A DNA stretch of 64,000 nt from Flavobacterium terrigena. Lineage in GTDB: Bacteria; Bacteroidota; Bacteroidia; Flavobacteriales; Flavobacteriaceae. The stretch covers positions 1 to 64,000 of the forward strand of contig NZ_FNYA01000006.1 in NCBI RefSeq assembly GCF_900108955.1, read 5' to 3'. This document shows, piece by piece, positions 45,298 to 53,606 of the stretch. The notes under the pieces are model-generated. The model saw only the letters and a program-made list of their open reading frames with translations. It was not told the origin of the DNA and did not search any database. Numbering within the stretch: position 1 is the stretch's first letter; each line of letters opens with the position of its first letter. Both the position numbers and the translations under genes were made by a program.

Positions 45298-47463
45298 TTA
45301 AGCTGGCTGAACATATTCCAAATCGTCTAAATTCGCTTTCGACATGAAAATTCCATAGTTGACAGAAACTTTGTTTTTCTCAATTTTTTCTATAGTTCCA
45401 ATGGCTTTTCCGTCTTTCATGCGAACTCTGTCACCTACTTTTAAAACTACAAAAGGTTTTTCAGGAACTAATTTGGCTTTAATTTTCTTTTCTTTTTTCT
45501 CGATACGAATTTCTTCAACCTTAACTTTGATTTCTTCAATCACTTGTTTTTCAACAACTTCTTTGATTTTTTTTTCTTTAGCAGATATTTTTTTACGTTT
45601 CGAATTTTCAATTTCAACGACTTTCAAAAATTCACCAATTAAGGTCTTTTTGTCTTTGTTGTTGAAGTATTTCTCAGCAATATCATCAATTTTTTGACCC
45701 ATGTAAATCAAACGCTGATTCGCATCATACAATTCTTGATAACGTTCTAATTTATCTTGAATTTTACTATTGATAGATTCCATTTTCTTGCTTTCTTCAC
45801 GCGCTTTGGTTTCTTCTTCTTTCAAGGAAACAGAAGTTTTTTCCATTTTCGAACGCTCTTTTTGTAAAGTCGCAATGGTTTTATCAAATCTGACTTTCGT
45901 ACCTTCAATTTTCTTTTTCGCACGATTAATTAATCCGTACGGAATGCCGTTTTTCTGCGCCACTTCAAACGTAAATGAACTCCCTGGCTGACCTAAATGT
46001 AATTTATACATCGGTTCCAGTGATTTTTCATCGAATAACATGTTGGCATTGCTGGCAAAAGGCAATTCGTTCGCTAATATTTTTAAATTGGTGTAATGCG
46101 TTGTAATAATTCCGTACGCTTCACGATCATAAAACTCTTCTAAGAAAATTTCAGCTAAAGCACCACCTAATTCTGGATCAGAACCCGTACCAAATTCGTC
46201 AATTAAAAACAAGGTTTTATCGTTACATTTCTTCAAGAAATAATTCATGTTCTTTAAACGATAACTGTACGTGCTCAAATGATTTTCAATAGATTGATTG
46301 TCACCAATATCTGTTAGAATTCTATCAAATAGAAACGTTTCGCTTCGTTCATGAACTGGAATTAGCATTCCACATTGCAACATCAATTGCAGTAAACCTA
46401 TGGTTTTTAAGGAAATAGTTTTTCCACCAGCATTCGGACCAGAAATTACAATAATTCGGTTATTGCTTTCTAATTCAATAGTTTGCGGATACGTTGGTTT
46501 TTTTTCTGCTTTGTTATTTAAAAGCAAAATAGGATGGAAGGCTTCTCTAAAAAACAAACGTTTTTCGTTATTAATTTTTGGAAGAATTCCACCAATTGTA
46601 TTCGCATATTTGGCTTTTGCCGCAATCACATCAATATCGGAAAGGAAATCTTGATATTGAGAAATTAAGTTCGCATATGGTCTAATTGTAGCCGAAAGTA
46701 CGCGTAAAATCCGCATAATTTCTTCTCGCTCTTCAAACTCTAAATTGTTTAATTCTCGAGAATATTTTAAGGTTGTTTCTGGTTCAATATAGGCAATACT
46801 TCCAGTTTTAGAATTTCCTAAAATTGAACCTTTGACTTTCTTTCGATACATCGCTTGAACCGCTAAAACTCTACGATTATCAACAACAGTTTCCTTAATA
46901 TCGTCTAAATATCCTAAAGAATTGTAGTGCGATAATGCCATTCCAAAACTTTGGTTGATTTTACCACGAACTACATTAATACTTCTTCGGATATTGACTA
47001 AATCTGGTGAAGCGTCATCTTTAATTTCACCATATTTATTAACAATTTCTTCAATAGATTTCGATACGAAAAGTGTAAATTCAATTTCAGCTGATTTCTG
47101 GAATAATTCGGGATAATAGTCTTTAAATTTCTTTAAAAACTTCAAGTATTCATTGGTAGATTTGGTTAAATCTAATATTTTTTTAATCGCAGCTAATTCT
47201 AAAAAACTATCTTCAATGGCTAATAATTTCAAGTCGTTGCTTACCGTTTCAAAACCATGATTTGGTAAGGCATTATTATTCGTAAAAGAAGAAACATATT
47301 CATTCGTGTACGCCAATTCTGAAAACAATATTTCTTTGTTTTTAAATGGCTGAATTTGAAGTGCTTTTTCCATTCCAATTTCTGTATTACATCGGTCAGA
47401 AATGGTTTGTAAAATGGTATGAAATTCTAAATCTTTTAGTGTTTTTTCTGTAATTGAAATCAT
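45298..47463 (-). CDS. mutS2: MutS2-like ATPase lacking an Smr domain
   Basis: A 721-residue MutS-family protein. The core has Walker A GPNAGGKTISLKTIGL (about 342 onward) and Walker B LFLIDEFGTGSDPELGGAL. A long coiled coil covers about 515-600, then a Lys/Glu-rich stretch and a C-terminal KOW-like VLKVGDRVRMKDGKAIGTI. The C-terminal Smr nuclease domain of Bacillus or Thermus MutS2 is absent. It probably acts on branched DNA or collided ribosomes, as known for MutS2; how it does so without Smr is open. Confidence 0.88.
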   Translation of the reverse strand: MISITEKTLKDLEFHTILQTISDRCNTEIGMEKALQIQPFKNKEILFSELAYTNEYVSSFTNNNALPNHGFETVSNDLKLLAIEDSFLELAAIKKILDLTKSTNEYLKFLKKFKDYYPELFQKSAEIEFTLFVSKSIEEIVNKYGEIKDDASPDLVNIRRSINVVRGKINQSFGMALSHYNSLGYLDDIKETVVDNRRVLAVQAMYRKKVKGSILGNSKTGSIAYIEPETTLKYSRELNNLEFEEREEIMRILRVLSATIRPYANLISQYQDFLSDIDVIAAKAKYANTIGGILPKINNEKRLFFREAFHPILLLNNKAEKKPTYPQTIELESNNRIIVISGPNAGGKTISLKTIGLLQLMLQCGMLIPVHERSETFLFDRILTDIGDNQSIENHLSTYSYRLKNMNYFLKKCNDKTLFLIDEFGTGSDPELGGALAEIFLEEFYDREAYGIITTHYTNLKILANELPFASNANMLFDEKSLEPMYKLHLGQPGSSFTFEVAQKNGIPYGLINRAKKKIEGTKVRFDKTIATLQKERSKMEKTSVSLKEEETKAREESKKMESINSKIQDKLERYQELYDANQRLIYMGQKIDDIAEKYFNNKDKKTLIGEFLKVVEIENSKRKKISAKEKKIKEVVEKQVIEEIKVKVEEIRIEKKEKKIKAKLVPEKPFVVLKVGDRVRMKDGKAIGTIEKIEKNKVSVNYGIFMSKANLDDLEYVQPA

Positions 47464-47484
47464 TCTGTAATTCTAGTATATTCG

Positions 47485-47492
47485 CAAAGTTA
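47485..47492 (-). promoter_or_regulatory. Candidate -7 box for mutS2
   Basis: On the minus strand TAACTTTG fits TAnnTTTG, 21 bp upstream of the mutS2 ATG. No convincing -33 element is seen. Confidence 0.4.
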
Positions 47493-47508
47493 CAAAAGAT
47501 AAAGTTTT

Positions 47509-47516
47509 TATATTTG
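47509..47516 (+). promoter_or_regulatory. Candidate -7 box for ung
   Basis: TATATTTG matches TAnnTTTG, 14 bp before the ung ATG. It lies in the 67-bp divergent mutS2-ung gap. No clear -33 TTTG at the usual distance. Confidence 0.5.
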
Positions 47517-47530
47517 TAAAAACTATAAAT

Positions 47531-48202
47531 ATGCTTTATAAAAATATTGATTTTTCTTGGAAACCTTTTTTTGATGCAGAAACTCAGAAAGAATATTTTG
47601 TAAAATTAATGCAAGATGTTGAAAATGAATACGCTAATTCAGTTTGTTTTCCTCCAAAGGAATTAATATTTCATGCTTTTGAGAAATGTAAATTAGAAGA
47701 TTTAAAAGTGGTTATTATCGGTCAAGATCCATATCATGGTGATGGTGAAGCAAATGGCTTGTGTTTCTCTGTCAATGATGGTGTGAAAATTCCACCTTCT
47801 TTAAAAAACATTTTTGCTGAAATTAATTCCGATTTTGATTCAATATTTTTGCCAACAAACGGAAATTTAGATCGTTGGGCAGAACAAGGAATTTTGCTTT
47901 TAAATGCAGGTTTATCGGTAAGAAAAGACGAAGCCAATAGTCATAAACACTTGAAATGGAACGTCTTTACAGATAATTTAATCAATTTTATTTCAGAAAA
48001 TTGTGAGAATGTTGTTTTTATGCTTTGGGGAAGTTTCGCACAGAAAAAAGGATTGAAAATCAATCGTGAAAAGCATTTGGTTTTAGAGAGTGGTCACCCA
48101 TCGCCATTGAGCGCTAATAGAGGTTTTTGGTTTGGAAACAAGCATTTTAGTCAAGCTAATGACTATCTAAAAATTATTGGAAAAACCCAGATTGATTGGT
48201 AA
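47531..48202 (+). CDS. ung: Uracil-DNA glycosylase
   Basis: A 223-residue family 1 UDG. The water-activating motif GQDPYHGDGEANGLCFSV contains Asp66, and the C-terminal minor-groove loop is ESGHPSPLSANRGFWFG. It removes uracil from DNA. Length is normal. Its last 29 bp overlap the end of the convergent transglutaminase-like gene. Confidence 0.97.
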   Translation: MLYKNIDFSWKPFFDAETQKEYFVKLMQDVENEYANSVCFPPKELIFHAFEKCKLEDLKVVIIGQDPYHGDGEANGLCFSVNDGVKIPPSLKNIFAEINSDFDSIFLPTNGNLDRWAEQGILLLNAGLSVRKDEANSHKHLKWNVFTDNLINFISENCENVVFMLWGSFAQKKGLKINREKHLVLESGHPSPLSANRGFWFGNKHFSQANDYLKIIGKTQIDW

Positions 48203-49142
48203 GTTCTTGTTCTTGTAAATCTAAAATACTTAACACTTCTTCCCCTAAAAATGGTCCGCCTGGATAACGTGCGGTGTAATCTAAATTCAGCCAAATTTTT
48301 CCTTTATCATCTCTATGAAAATAGATGGTTTTACCTTTAGATTCTTTTACAAAGAGTTCTTTACTGATTAAATACGTTGCGATTTCTAAATCTTTTTCGG
48401 TTCCAATTAATAATTCAGGATACATATGTCTTCCCGTATGAATTAATCGCATACTTCCGCCAATTGATTCTATTGCAGAGCACATTAAAATCGCATGATC
48501 GTCGCAATCGCCAGAAAAATAAAGTAAACTTTCACTTCCTTTGGCAAAATATTCTTGACCTTTTGGATCGTTAACATAATTCCAACGTCTGTTAATTTCT
48601 TTAAAGACAGCAAAATATTGAATTAATTTTCTGTTTGCAACATAGTTTGGAGTTTTTGTAAAGTACTTATTTACTGCAAATAAGGCAAAATTTCTGACTT
48701 TCGGATTCAAATAATCCACACTTTCAAAAACTCTATTTTTATTAGGAAATGGTTTTAATGTTTTTTGTTCTACAATTTTTTCTTCTTGTTGCATTTGATC
48801 GCTGTAGAAGATAATTTTATAGGCATTTATAACTTGAAAAAGTGTGTAATTCCCTTTAATAGAAGATATTGCAAATACCAAAAGATAAACAGATATGGAA
48901 TAAGCTATCTTCTTTCTGAATTGCTTTAAGATGAAAACAAATAGAGATAACAAGGCTAAAAAAATTAAAATCTTGTCAATTGGTATTTTCGCATCAAAAT
49001 AATAGATATTACTTCTAAAAAATATAAAGATGGGAATACTAATTAAAAAGGCTAAAGTTATAATACTGACATTTTCTCTGAGCTTATTATTTATAAGCCA
49101 AACGGAAATTTTATCGAATAAAGATTTCAGAGAAAATGTCAT
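48174..49142 (-). CDS. Membrane-anchored transglutaminase-like protein
   Basis: A 322-residue protein with three or four N-terminal transmembrane helices, then a cysteine-protease-like transglutaminase core: Cys in SGDCDDHAILMCSAIES, His in HMYPELL, and Asp in WLNLDYTARYPGGP. The start is the ATG at 49142; an upstream TTG at 49181 would add 13 residues. Its 3' end overlaps ung by 29 bp on the opposite strand. Substrate unknown. Confidence 0.82.
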   Translation of the reverse strand: MTFSLKSLFDKISVWLINNKLRENVSIITLAFLISIPIFIFFRSNIYYFDAKIPIDKILIFLALLSLFVFILKQFRKKIAYSISVYLLVFAISSIKGNYTLFQVINAYKIIFYSDQMQQEEKIVEQKTLKPFPNKNRVFESVDYLNPKVRNFALFAVNKYFTKTPNYVANRKLIQYFAVFKEINRRWNYVNDPKGQEYFAKGSESLLYFSGDCDDHAILMCSAIESIGGSMRLIHTGRHMYPELLIGTEKDLEIATYLISKELFVKESKGKTIYFHRDDKGKIWLNLDYTARYPGGPFLGEEVLSILDLQEQELTNQSGFFQ

Positions 49143-49223
49143 TTTTTTATAACGAGAATTCGAATTTTTTATTGAATTCAAAAGTAGTTAAAATTGTAGC
49201 AAGAACTTAATTTGATTGCATTT

Positions 49224-50093
49224 TTATGTTTTTTTTACAATTTGGTTAAAATCGGCTTTTTTAGTAATAATATTTAGTTCTGAAAGTTTATTTTGAACTT
49301 TATCGAATGTTTTTTCATCCAAATTTTTCTGACTCCATTGCGTTTGTGTCAACCATTGCTGAATATCCTCTAATTTTTGATGATATCTTGTAGCTAAAGT
49401 TCTATCGATACTTGGAATCTGTTTGAATTCTTCAGTTGTGGCGTTAATGATATCTAAAATCAATCGAACAACAGATTTGTTTTCATTTAAAAATTCATTT
49501 CTAACCGCAATTACGAAACAAGGCCAAGGAGTAGGGCATTCTCCAACACGTTTGAAAGTCCCGTTATCTACCAAAGGTTTTGTGGTATATTTTTCCCACA
49601 TGAAATAATCTGATTTTCCTTCGGAAAGACTAGCAATGGCACCATCTAAGTTGTTGACGATTTCAAATTGAATGTCGTTTGTTTCCCAATCATTTTTTTG
49701 TGCATTAACAATGCTCATCAAATGTGAACCAGAACCTAATCGACTAATAGCAGAAACGGTGTTTTCCAAATCGGAAATAGTATTATAATTAGCTTTTCCA
49801 TCTACGTGAATTCCCCAAATTAAAGGTGATTTTACGAAAATTTGCACAATAGAGCTGTGTGGATTTTCTGTTAAATCCTTAATGATTCCTTCCGTTAAAA
49901 TAATGGCAATATCCGTTTCGTTATCACGAAGCATTTGACACATTTTTCCCGTTCCTTCTGGAACATCTGTCCATTGTAAATCGATCCCCGCTTCATTGAA
50001 TTCGCCGTTTTCAATACACATATGCCATGGCAAATTGAAATGTTCTGGTACTCCTGCAATTTTTACTTGTTTCATTTTGTTTTGTTTTGCCAT
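49224..50093 (-). CDS. Orphan substrate-binding-like protein (NMT1/THI5-SsuA type), no signal peptide
   Basis: A 289-residue protein with a periplasmic-binding-protein fold of the NMT1/THI5 group: VKIAGVPEHFNLPWHMCIENGEF, DIAIILTEGIIKDL, and the hinge region SRLGSGSHLMS. Unlike transport binding proteins it lacks a signal peptide or lipobox, and no permease or ATPase gene is near. It may act in the cytoplasm as an enzyme or sensor. An alternative start is the Met at 50075. Confidence 0.78.
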   Translation of the reverse strand: MAKQNKMKQVKIAGVPEHFNLPWHMCIENGEFNEAGIDLQWTDVPEGTGKMCQMLRDNETDIAIILTEGIIKDLTENPHSSIVQIFVKSPLIWGIHVDGKANYNTISDLENTVSAISRLGSGSHLMSIVNAQKNDWETNDIQFEIVNNLDGAIASLSEGKSDYFMWEKYTTKPLVDNGTFKRVGECPTPWPCFVIAVRNEFLNENKSVVRLILDIINATTEEFKQIPSIDRTLATRYHQKLEDIQQWLTQTQWSQKNLDEKTFDKVQNKLSELNIITKKADFNQIVKKT

Positions 50094-50159
50094 CTCGTTC
50101 CAAAAGACGAGACTAAGTCACTAAATTATTTTTATATTCTAATTACTTTTTACTAATTT

Positions 50160-50696
50160 CTATAAAAAAGGATTTTCCATTTGCCACCAGTTCCATTTTA
50201 CGCCATCTTTATCAAGATAATCTTCAATAAATTGCATACCATGTTTTTCTAAAATATGATTGGAAGCACCATTTTCAGCATGAACATATGCATTCATTTT
50301 TTCAATTTTCATTACATTGAATCCATAATCTAACCAGGCTTTTGTTGCTTCTGAAGCATAACCTTTGTTCCAGAATTTTTCATTTAAACGATATCCATAA
50401 TCGTAAAAATTAATATTTCCGTTTTCGGGTTCTTCAGTCACAAATTTGATTCCTGTCCAACCAATAAATTCACCTGTTTCTTTTAAAATTGTTGCAAAAC
50501 GACCGATGTTGTTATCGATATATTGTTTTTGAATATATTCAATATTTTTTATTGATTCGTCAATTGATTGGTATGGTTTTTTCCATAAATAGATGTGTAC
50601 GTTTGGATTTTTATCCATTGCAAACATGTCTTCAGCATCAGATAATTCTAATGGTCGAAGTAAAAGGCGTTCTGTTTCTATAGTAGTTGTAATCAT
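50160..50696 (-). CDS. GNAT N-acetyltransferase (RimJ/RimL type)
   Basis: A 178-residue GNAT acetyltransferase: TERLLLRPLELSDAED at the N-terminus, then IGWTGIKFV and the acetyl-CoA-binding NEKFWNKGYASEATKAWLDYGF. The ATG at 50696 lies 1 bp after the stop of the upstream paralogue; a TTG 12 bp further up lies inside that gene. Substrate unknown. It is last of a three-gene unit with the next GNAT and the VOC protein. Confidence 0.9.
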   Translation of the reverse strand: MITTTIETERLLLRPLELSDAEDMFAMDKNPNVHIYLWKKPYQSIDESIKNIEYIQKQYIDNNIGRFATILKETGEFIGWTGIKFVTEEPENGNINFYDYGYRLNEKFWNKGYASEATKAWLDYGFNVMKIEKMNAYVHAENGASNHILEKHGMQFIEDYLDKDGVKWNWWQMENPFL

Positions 50697-50697
50697 A

Positions 50698-51213
50698 TTA
50701 TTTTTCAATTTTATACCAGCTATGAAGTAAATTATTTACGTAATACTGATTGGTCATTTTAAAGCATAATTTTTTTAGAAGATTATTTGAAGCTACATTT
50801 TCACTTACAGCGGAAGCGTAAATTTCGGACAAATTCTTTTCATTAAATCCGTAATTTAACCAAAATAAAGCAGCTTCAGTGGCATAACCTTTGTTCCAAT
50901 GTTCTTCCGAAAATCGATAACCTAAATCATAAAAGTTGATGTGATTGTTTTCTTCTTGACTTCTATATTTTAATCCAGAAAAGCCGATTAATTTGTTATT
51001 TTCTCTAAGAAATACAGCAAATCTACTAATTCCGTTTTTGTTATATTCATCAATAATTTTTTGAATATAATTTCCTGCTTCAATTTTAGTTGTAACGGGG
51101 TTTCGTAAAAACTTATTGACATTAGGATTGTCATTCATTTCAAAAAAAGCATCAACATCAGATAATTCTAATGGACGAAATAAAAGACGCTCTGTTTCAA
51201 AAATTGGATTCAT
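50698..51213 (-). CDS. GNAT N-acetyltransferase, paralogue
   Basis: A 171-residue GNAT enzyme sharing TERLLFRPLELSD, IGFSGLKYRSQEE and SEEHWNKGYATEAALFWLNYGF with its downstream neighbour, so the two probably arose by tandem duplication. The start ATG at 51213 overlaps the VOC stop by 1 bp. In-frame upstream extension to 51288 falls inside the VOC gene and is rejected. Confidence 0.9.
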   Translation of the reverse strand: MNPIFETERLLFRPLELSDVDAFFEMNDNPNVNKFLRNPVTTKIEAGNYIQKIIDEYNKNGISRFAVFLRENNKLIGFSGLKYRSQEENNHINFYDLGYRFSEEHWNKGYATEAALFWLNYGFNEKNLSEIYASAVSENVASNNLLKKLCFKMTNQYYVNNLLHSWYKIEK

Positions 51214-51590
51214 TATTTTACTTTTAAATTTGATATGATAATTCGATATCCATCTGGATCTAAAACCATTTTTCCGTTTTGATTCCAATATGGATTTTTT
51301 GATGTTGTAAAATTTATTCTGTTTTTATTGATGTTTTCAATTAATGAATCATATTCAACTAAAGTTTCAGGATAAAACACTAAAATATCATCTTCATTAA
51401 AGTTAAATTCAACTATTTCATCAGATTGAGTGAATTCTAAATACCAATTCAAGTTTTGTTTTCCAAGAAAAACACCATCATAAGTAGCATGGTTTTCAAA
51501 ACTTCCAAGAACTTCTAAACCCAAAACAGTTGTATAAAATGATTTAAGTTTTTCTAAATTATTGGTATGTCTGGCAAATCGAAATTTCAT
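51213..51590 (-). CDS. VOC (glyoxalase/bleomycin-resistance fold) protein
   Basis: A 125-residue single VOC module: FRFARHTNNLEKLKSFYTTV, VLGLEVLGSFENH, and the C-terminal MVLDPDGYRIIIS. Related proteins bind metals or small toxic molecules. It heads a coupled three-gene unit with two GNATs, an arrangement that may serve detoxification or resistance, but this is inference. Confidence 0.88.
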   Translation of the reverse strand: MKFRFARHTNNLEKLKSFYTTVLGLEVLGSFENHATYDGVFLGKQNLNWYLEFTQSDEIVEFNFNEDDILVFYPETLVEYDSLIENINKNRINFTTSKNPYWNQNGKMVLDPDGYRIIISNLKVK

Positions 51591-51640
51591 GTTATTTAAT
51601 TTATTGCACGATGATAAAACGAATTCTCTAAAGTGAAATG

Positions 51641-51715
51641 CTGATTTTACGGATTTTCAAAATCTGTTTTTTTATCTGCGCTTTACGAAGTAAATCTGTG
51701 AAATCTGCGTACCAA
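51641..51715. repeat. ATCTGCG-family intergenic repeat, copy b
   Basis: Words aatctgttttttt-atctgcg, ctttacgaagtaaatctg and aatctgcgta occur in the same order as in the copy at 53464-53516. It fills the gap between the udp stop and the VOC start. Confidence 0.75.
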
Positions 51716-51717
51716 TA

Positions 51718-52584
51718 TTATCCAATTAATTTATCCAAAGTATAAGCAATAAGCTCATTGACTGTATTTTCTGGGTTGGAACTAAATTCACCAACCGCTC
51801 TGTTAGCGATTATAGCGTTTAGCGACAAACAATTATGACCTAATAATTTCCCTAAACCATAAATTGCAGATGTTTCCATTTCTAAATTCGTCATACGCGT
51901 TCCTTTATAGTTGAAAGCATCCATTTTGCTGTTTAATTCCGGATCTTGTATGTTTAAACGAACAACACGACCTTGTGGTCCATAAAATCCACCCGCAGTT
52001 CCTGTGAAACCTTTGTGGAATTTATCTGAAAAGATTTTATTTTCTAGAGCTTCAGCACAAGGCACAACCGTTGGACGACCTTTGCGTAAATCCCAATTTG
52101 TTTGTGCAATGAAAGCATCTTCTAATTCTGCAACCGAATGTTCATCAATTAAATAGGAGCGAAGCATGTTATCTAAACCAATCGCATATTTACTCATAAC
52201 CCAACTATCAACTGGAATATCTGCTTGTAAAGAACCTGAAGTTCCAATTCGAACAATGTTCAAAGCTGTATGATTTGGTTTGATTTCTCGTGTCTTTAAA
52301 TCGACGTTTACTAACGCATCTAATTCATTGAAAACGATGTCAATATTATCTGGACCAATTCCTGTAGATTGAACTGTTAAACGTTTTCCTTTGTACATTC
52401 CTGTTTCGGTTTTGAATTCTCTTTTTTGTGTCGAAAATTCAATACTATCGAAATGTTGTGTGATTTTTGAAACACGTTCCTGATCGCCAACAAAGATGAT
52501 ATCATGAGCGATATTTTCTGGACGAAGATTTAAGTGATATACACTTCCATCTGGGTTTAGTATTAATTCTGATGATTTTATCAT
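51718..52584 (-). CDS. udp: Uridine phosphorylase-like nucleoside phosphorylase
   Basis: A 288-residue PNP/UDP-family enzyme. It has ENIAHDIIFVGDQERVSKI, TVQSTGIGPDNIDIV, RIGTSGSLQ (phosphate-site Arg and Gly), and NLEMETSAIYGLGKLL with the ribose-binding Glu-Met-Glu. It cleaves uridine or a related nucleoside with phosphate. Specificity between uridine and others is not settled from sequence alone. Confidence 0.85.
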   Translation of the reverse strand: MIKSSELILNPDGSVYHLNLRPENIAHDIIFVGDQERVSKITQHFDSIEFSTQKREFKTETGMYKGKRLTVQSTGIGPDNIDIVFNELDALVNVDLKTREIKPNHTALNIVRIGTSGSLQADIPVDSWVMSKYAIGLDNMLRSYLIDEHSVAELEDAFIAQTNWDLRKGRPTVVPCAEALENKIFSDKFHKGFTGTAGGFYGPQGRVVRLNIQDPELNSKMDAFNYKGTRMTNLEMETSAIYGLGKLLGHNCLSLNAIIANRAVGEFSSNPENTVNELIAYTLDKLIG

Positions 52585-52595
52585 ATTATTTTTGT

Positions 52596-52662
52596 TTAAA
52601 GTTTCAGGTTTAGAAGTTTCAGGTTTTTTAATATTGAACTTGAAACATTAAACTTGAAACAA
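52596..52662. repeat. GTTTCAGGTT direct and inverted repeat
   Basis: agtttcaggttt appears at 52600-52611 and 52615-52626, then the inverse word aacttgaaac at 52637-52646 and 52651-52660. Together they could fold as one long imperfect hairpin. It fills most of the yciH-udp gap. Confidence 0.7.
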
Positions 52663-52664
52663 AT

Positions 52665-52997
52665 TTATCCTCCAACACGTTTGGTTTTGAAACCTTTGTC
52701 TTGAAGCATTTTCATTATTTTATCTCTATAATCTCCTTGAAGAATAATAGCTCCGTCTTTAAAACTACCACCAACACTCAATTTTGTTTTGATTTCTTTG
52801 GCAAGAATTTTAAAATCTTCGTCGGTTCCTTCATAACCTTCAATGATTGTAGTCGCTTTTCCTTTTCGTTTTTCATATTTGCAAATCATAGGTTCTTTTT
52901 GAACGTATAATTCATGAGCAACTTCTTCCGTTTCTTCTGGTTCATTAGAAGGAACGTGGTCTGGGAAAAGGTTTTTTAATTGGTCTTGTAAATCCAT
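52665..52997 (-). CDS. SUI1/YciH-type translation factor
   Basis: A 110-residue protein with the eIF1/SUI1 core: KGKATTIIEGYEGTDEDFKI, then LAKEIKTKLSVGGSFKDGAI and VLQ-like IILQGDYRDKIMKMLQDKGF. Bacterial YciH is thought to influence start-site fidelity or act as a translation inhibitor under stress. The N-terminal 45 residues are acidic and poorly conserved. Confidence 0.92.
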   Translation of the reverse strand: MDLQDQLKNLFPDHVPSNEPEETEEVAHELYVQKEPMICKYEKRKGKATTIIEGYEGTDEDFKILAKEIKTKLSVGGSFKDGAIILQGDYRDKIMKMLQDKGFKTKRVGG

Positions 52998-53000
52998 ATT

Positions 53001-53057
53001 TTTGCACGCAGATTAAGCGGATTCGCCTTAGCGAAACGCGGATTAAAACTGATTTTT
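53001..53057. repeat. ATCTGCG-family intergenic repeat, copy c (inverted)
   Basis: Read on the minus strand it has the same order of words as copies b and d (aatcagttttaatccgcg, then aatctgcgtgc). It overlaps the last codons and stop of the GxxExxY gene, so part of that protein's C-terminus (KNQF) comes from the repeat. Confidence 0.75.
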
Positions 53058-53441
53058 TCTATTTTTTCTTTTGTTTTCGTAAATTTTTCTTCTGAATTCA
53101 GGTTTTTTACCAAAATTCAATAAAAGTCCTATTTCACAATCTGTACCTTTTAAATAATTAAGTAATTGGTTTTCGAATTGATCAATTATATATTCAGCAG
53201 CTTTTAATTCTAGTATAACTGTATCATTTACAATTAAATCGGCATAATAATCTCCTACATTTTCTCCTTTATAGTAAACTTTTATTTTTCTATTAGAGTC
53301 AACGTCTAAACCTTTATTTTTTAATTCAATAAGTAAAGCATTTTGATAAACTTTTTCGAGAAAACCGAATCCTAACTCATTGTATACTTCATAATAAGTT
53401 TTTAGAATTAAAGAAGTTAATTCGTTATGTAATAAGTGCAT
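53043..53441 (-). CDS. GxxExxY family protein
   Basis: A 132-residue protein with the family motif NELGFGFLEKVYQNAL (Gly-x-x-Glu-x-x-Tyr) and a PD-(D/E)xK-like core: DLIVNDTVILELKAAE. This family is common in Bacteroidota and may be nuclease-related, but its function is not established. The 3' end overlaps a repeat element. It is flanked on both sides by copies of that same repeat family. Confidence 0.88.
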   Translation of the reverse strand: MHLLHNELTSLILKTYYEVYNELGFGFLEKVYQNALLIELKNKGLDVDSNRKIKVYYKGENVGDYYADLIVNDTVILELKAAEYIIDQFENQLLNYLKGTDCEIGLLLNFGKKPEFRRKIYENKRKNRKNQF

Positions 53442-53463
53442 ATATAAAAATTTTATGGTGAAT

Positions 53464-53516
53464 AATCTGTTTTAATCTGCGTTTTACGAAGTAAATTCGT
53501 TTCATCTGCGTGCTAA
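53464..53516. repeat. ATCTGCG-family intergenic repeat, copy d
   Basis: aatctgttttaatctgcg, ttttacgaagtaaattcg and catctgcgtgc align with copy b nearly end to end. It lies just upstream of the GxxExxY start. Confidence 0.75.
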
Positions 53517-53568
53517 TATGGCGTATAATTTTAAAATTTTTAAACAAAAAACCAAACCCCAATTTTAC

Positions 53569-53597
53569 TTGGAATTTGGAATTTTATTTTGGAATTT
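53569..53597. repeat. TTGGAATTT triplet repeat
   Basis: The word TTGGAATTT occurs at 53569, 53576 and 53589 just past the stop of the 2OG oxygenase gene. It is another short word-like repeat in a gap. Confidence 0.55.
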
Positions 53598-53606
53598 TAT
53601 AAAATG

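Noticed and set aside
45359..46654. Plus-strand frames opposite mutS2
   Set aside because: They are hydrophobic antisense frames lying wholly against conserved MutS2 motifs, typical shadows in AT-rich DNA.
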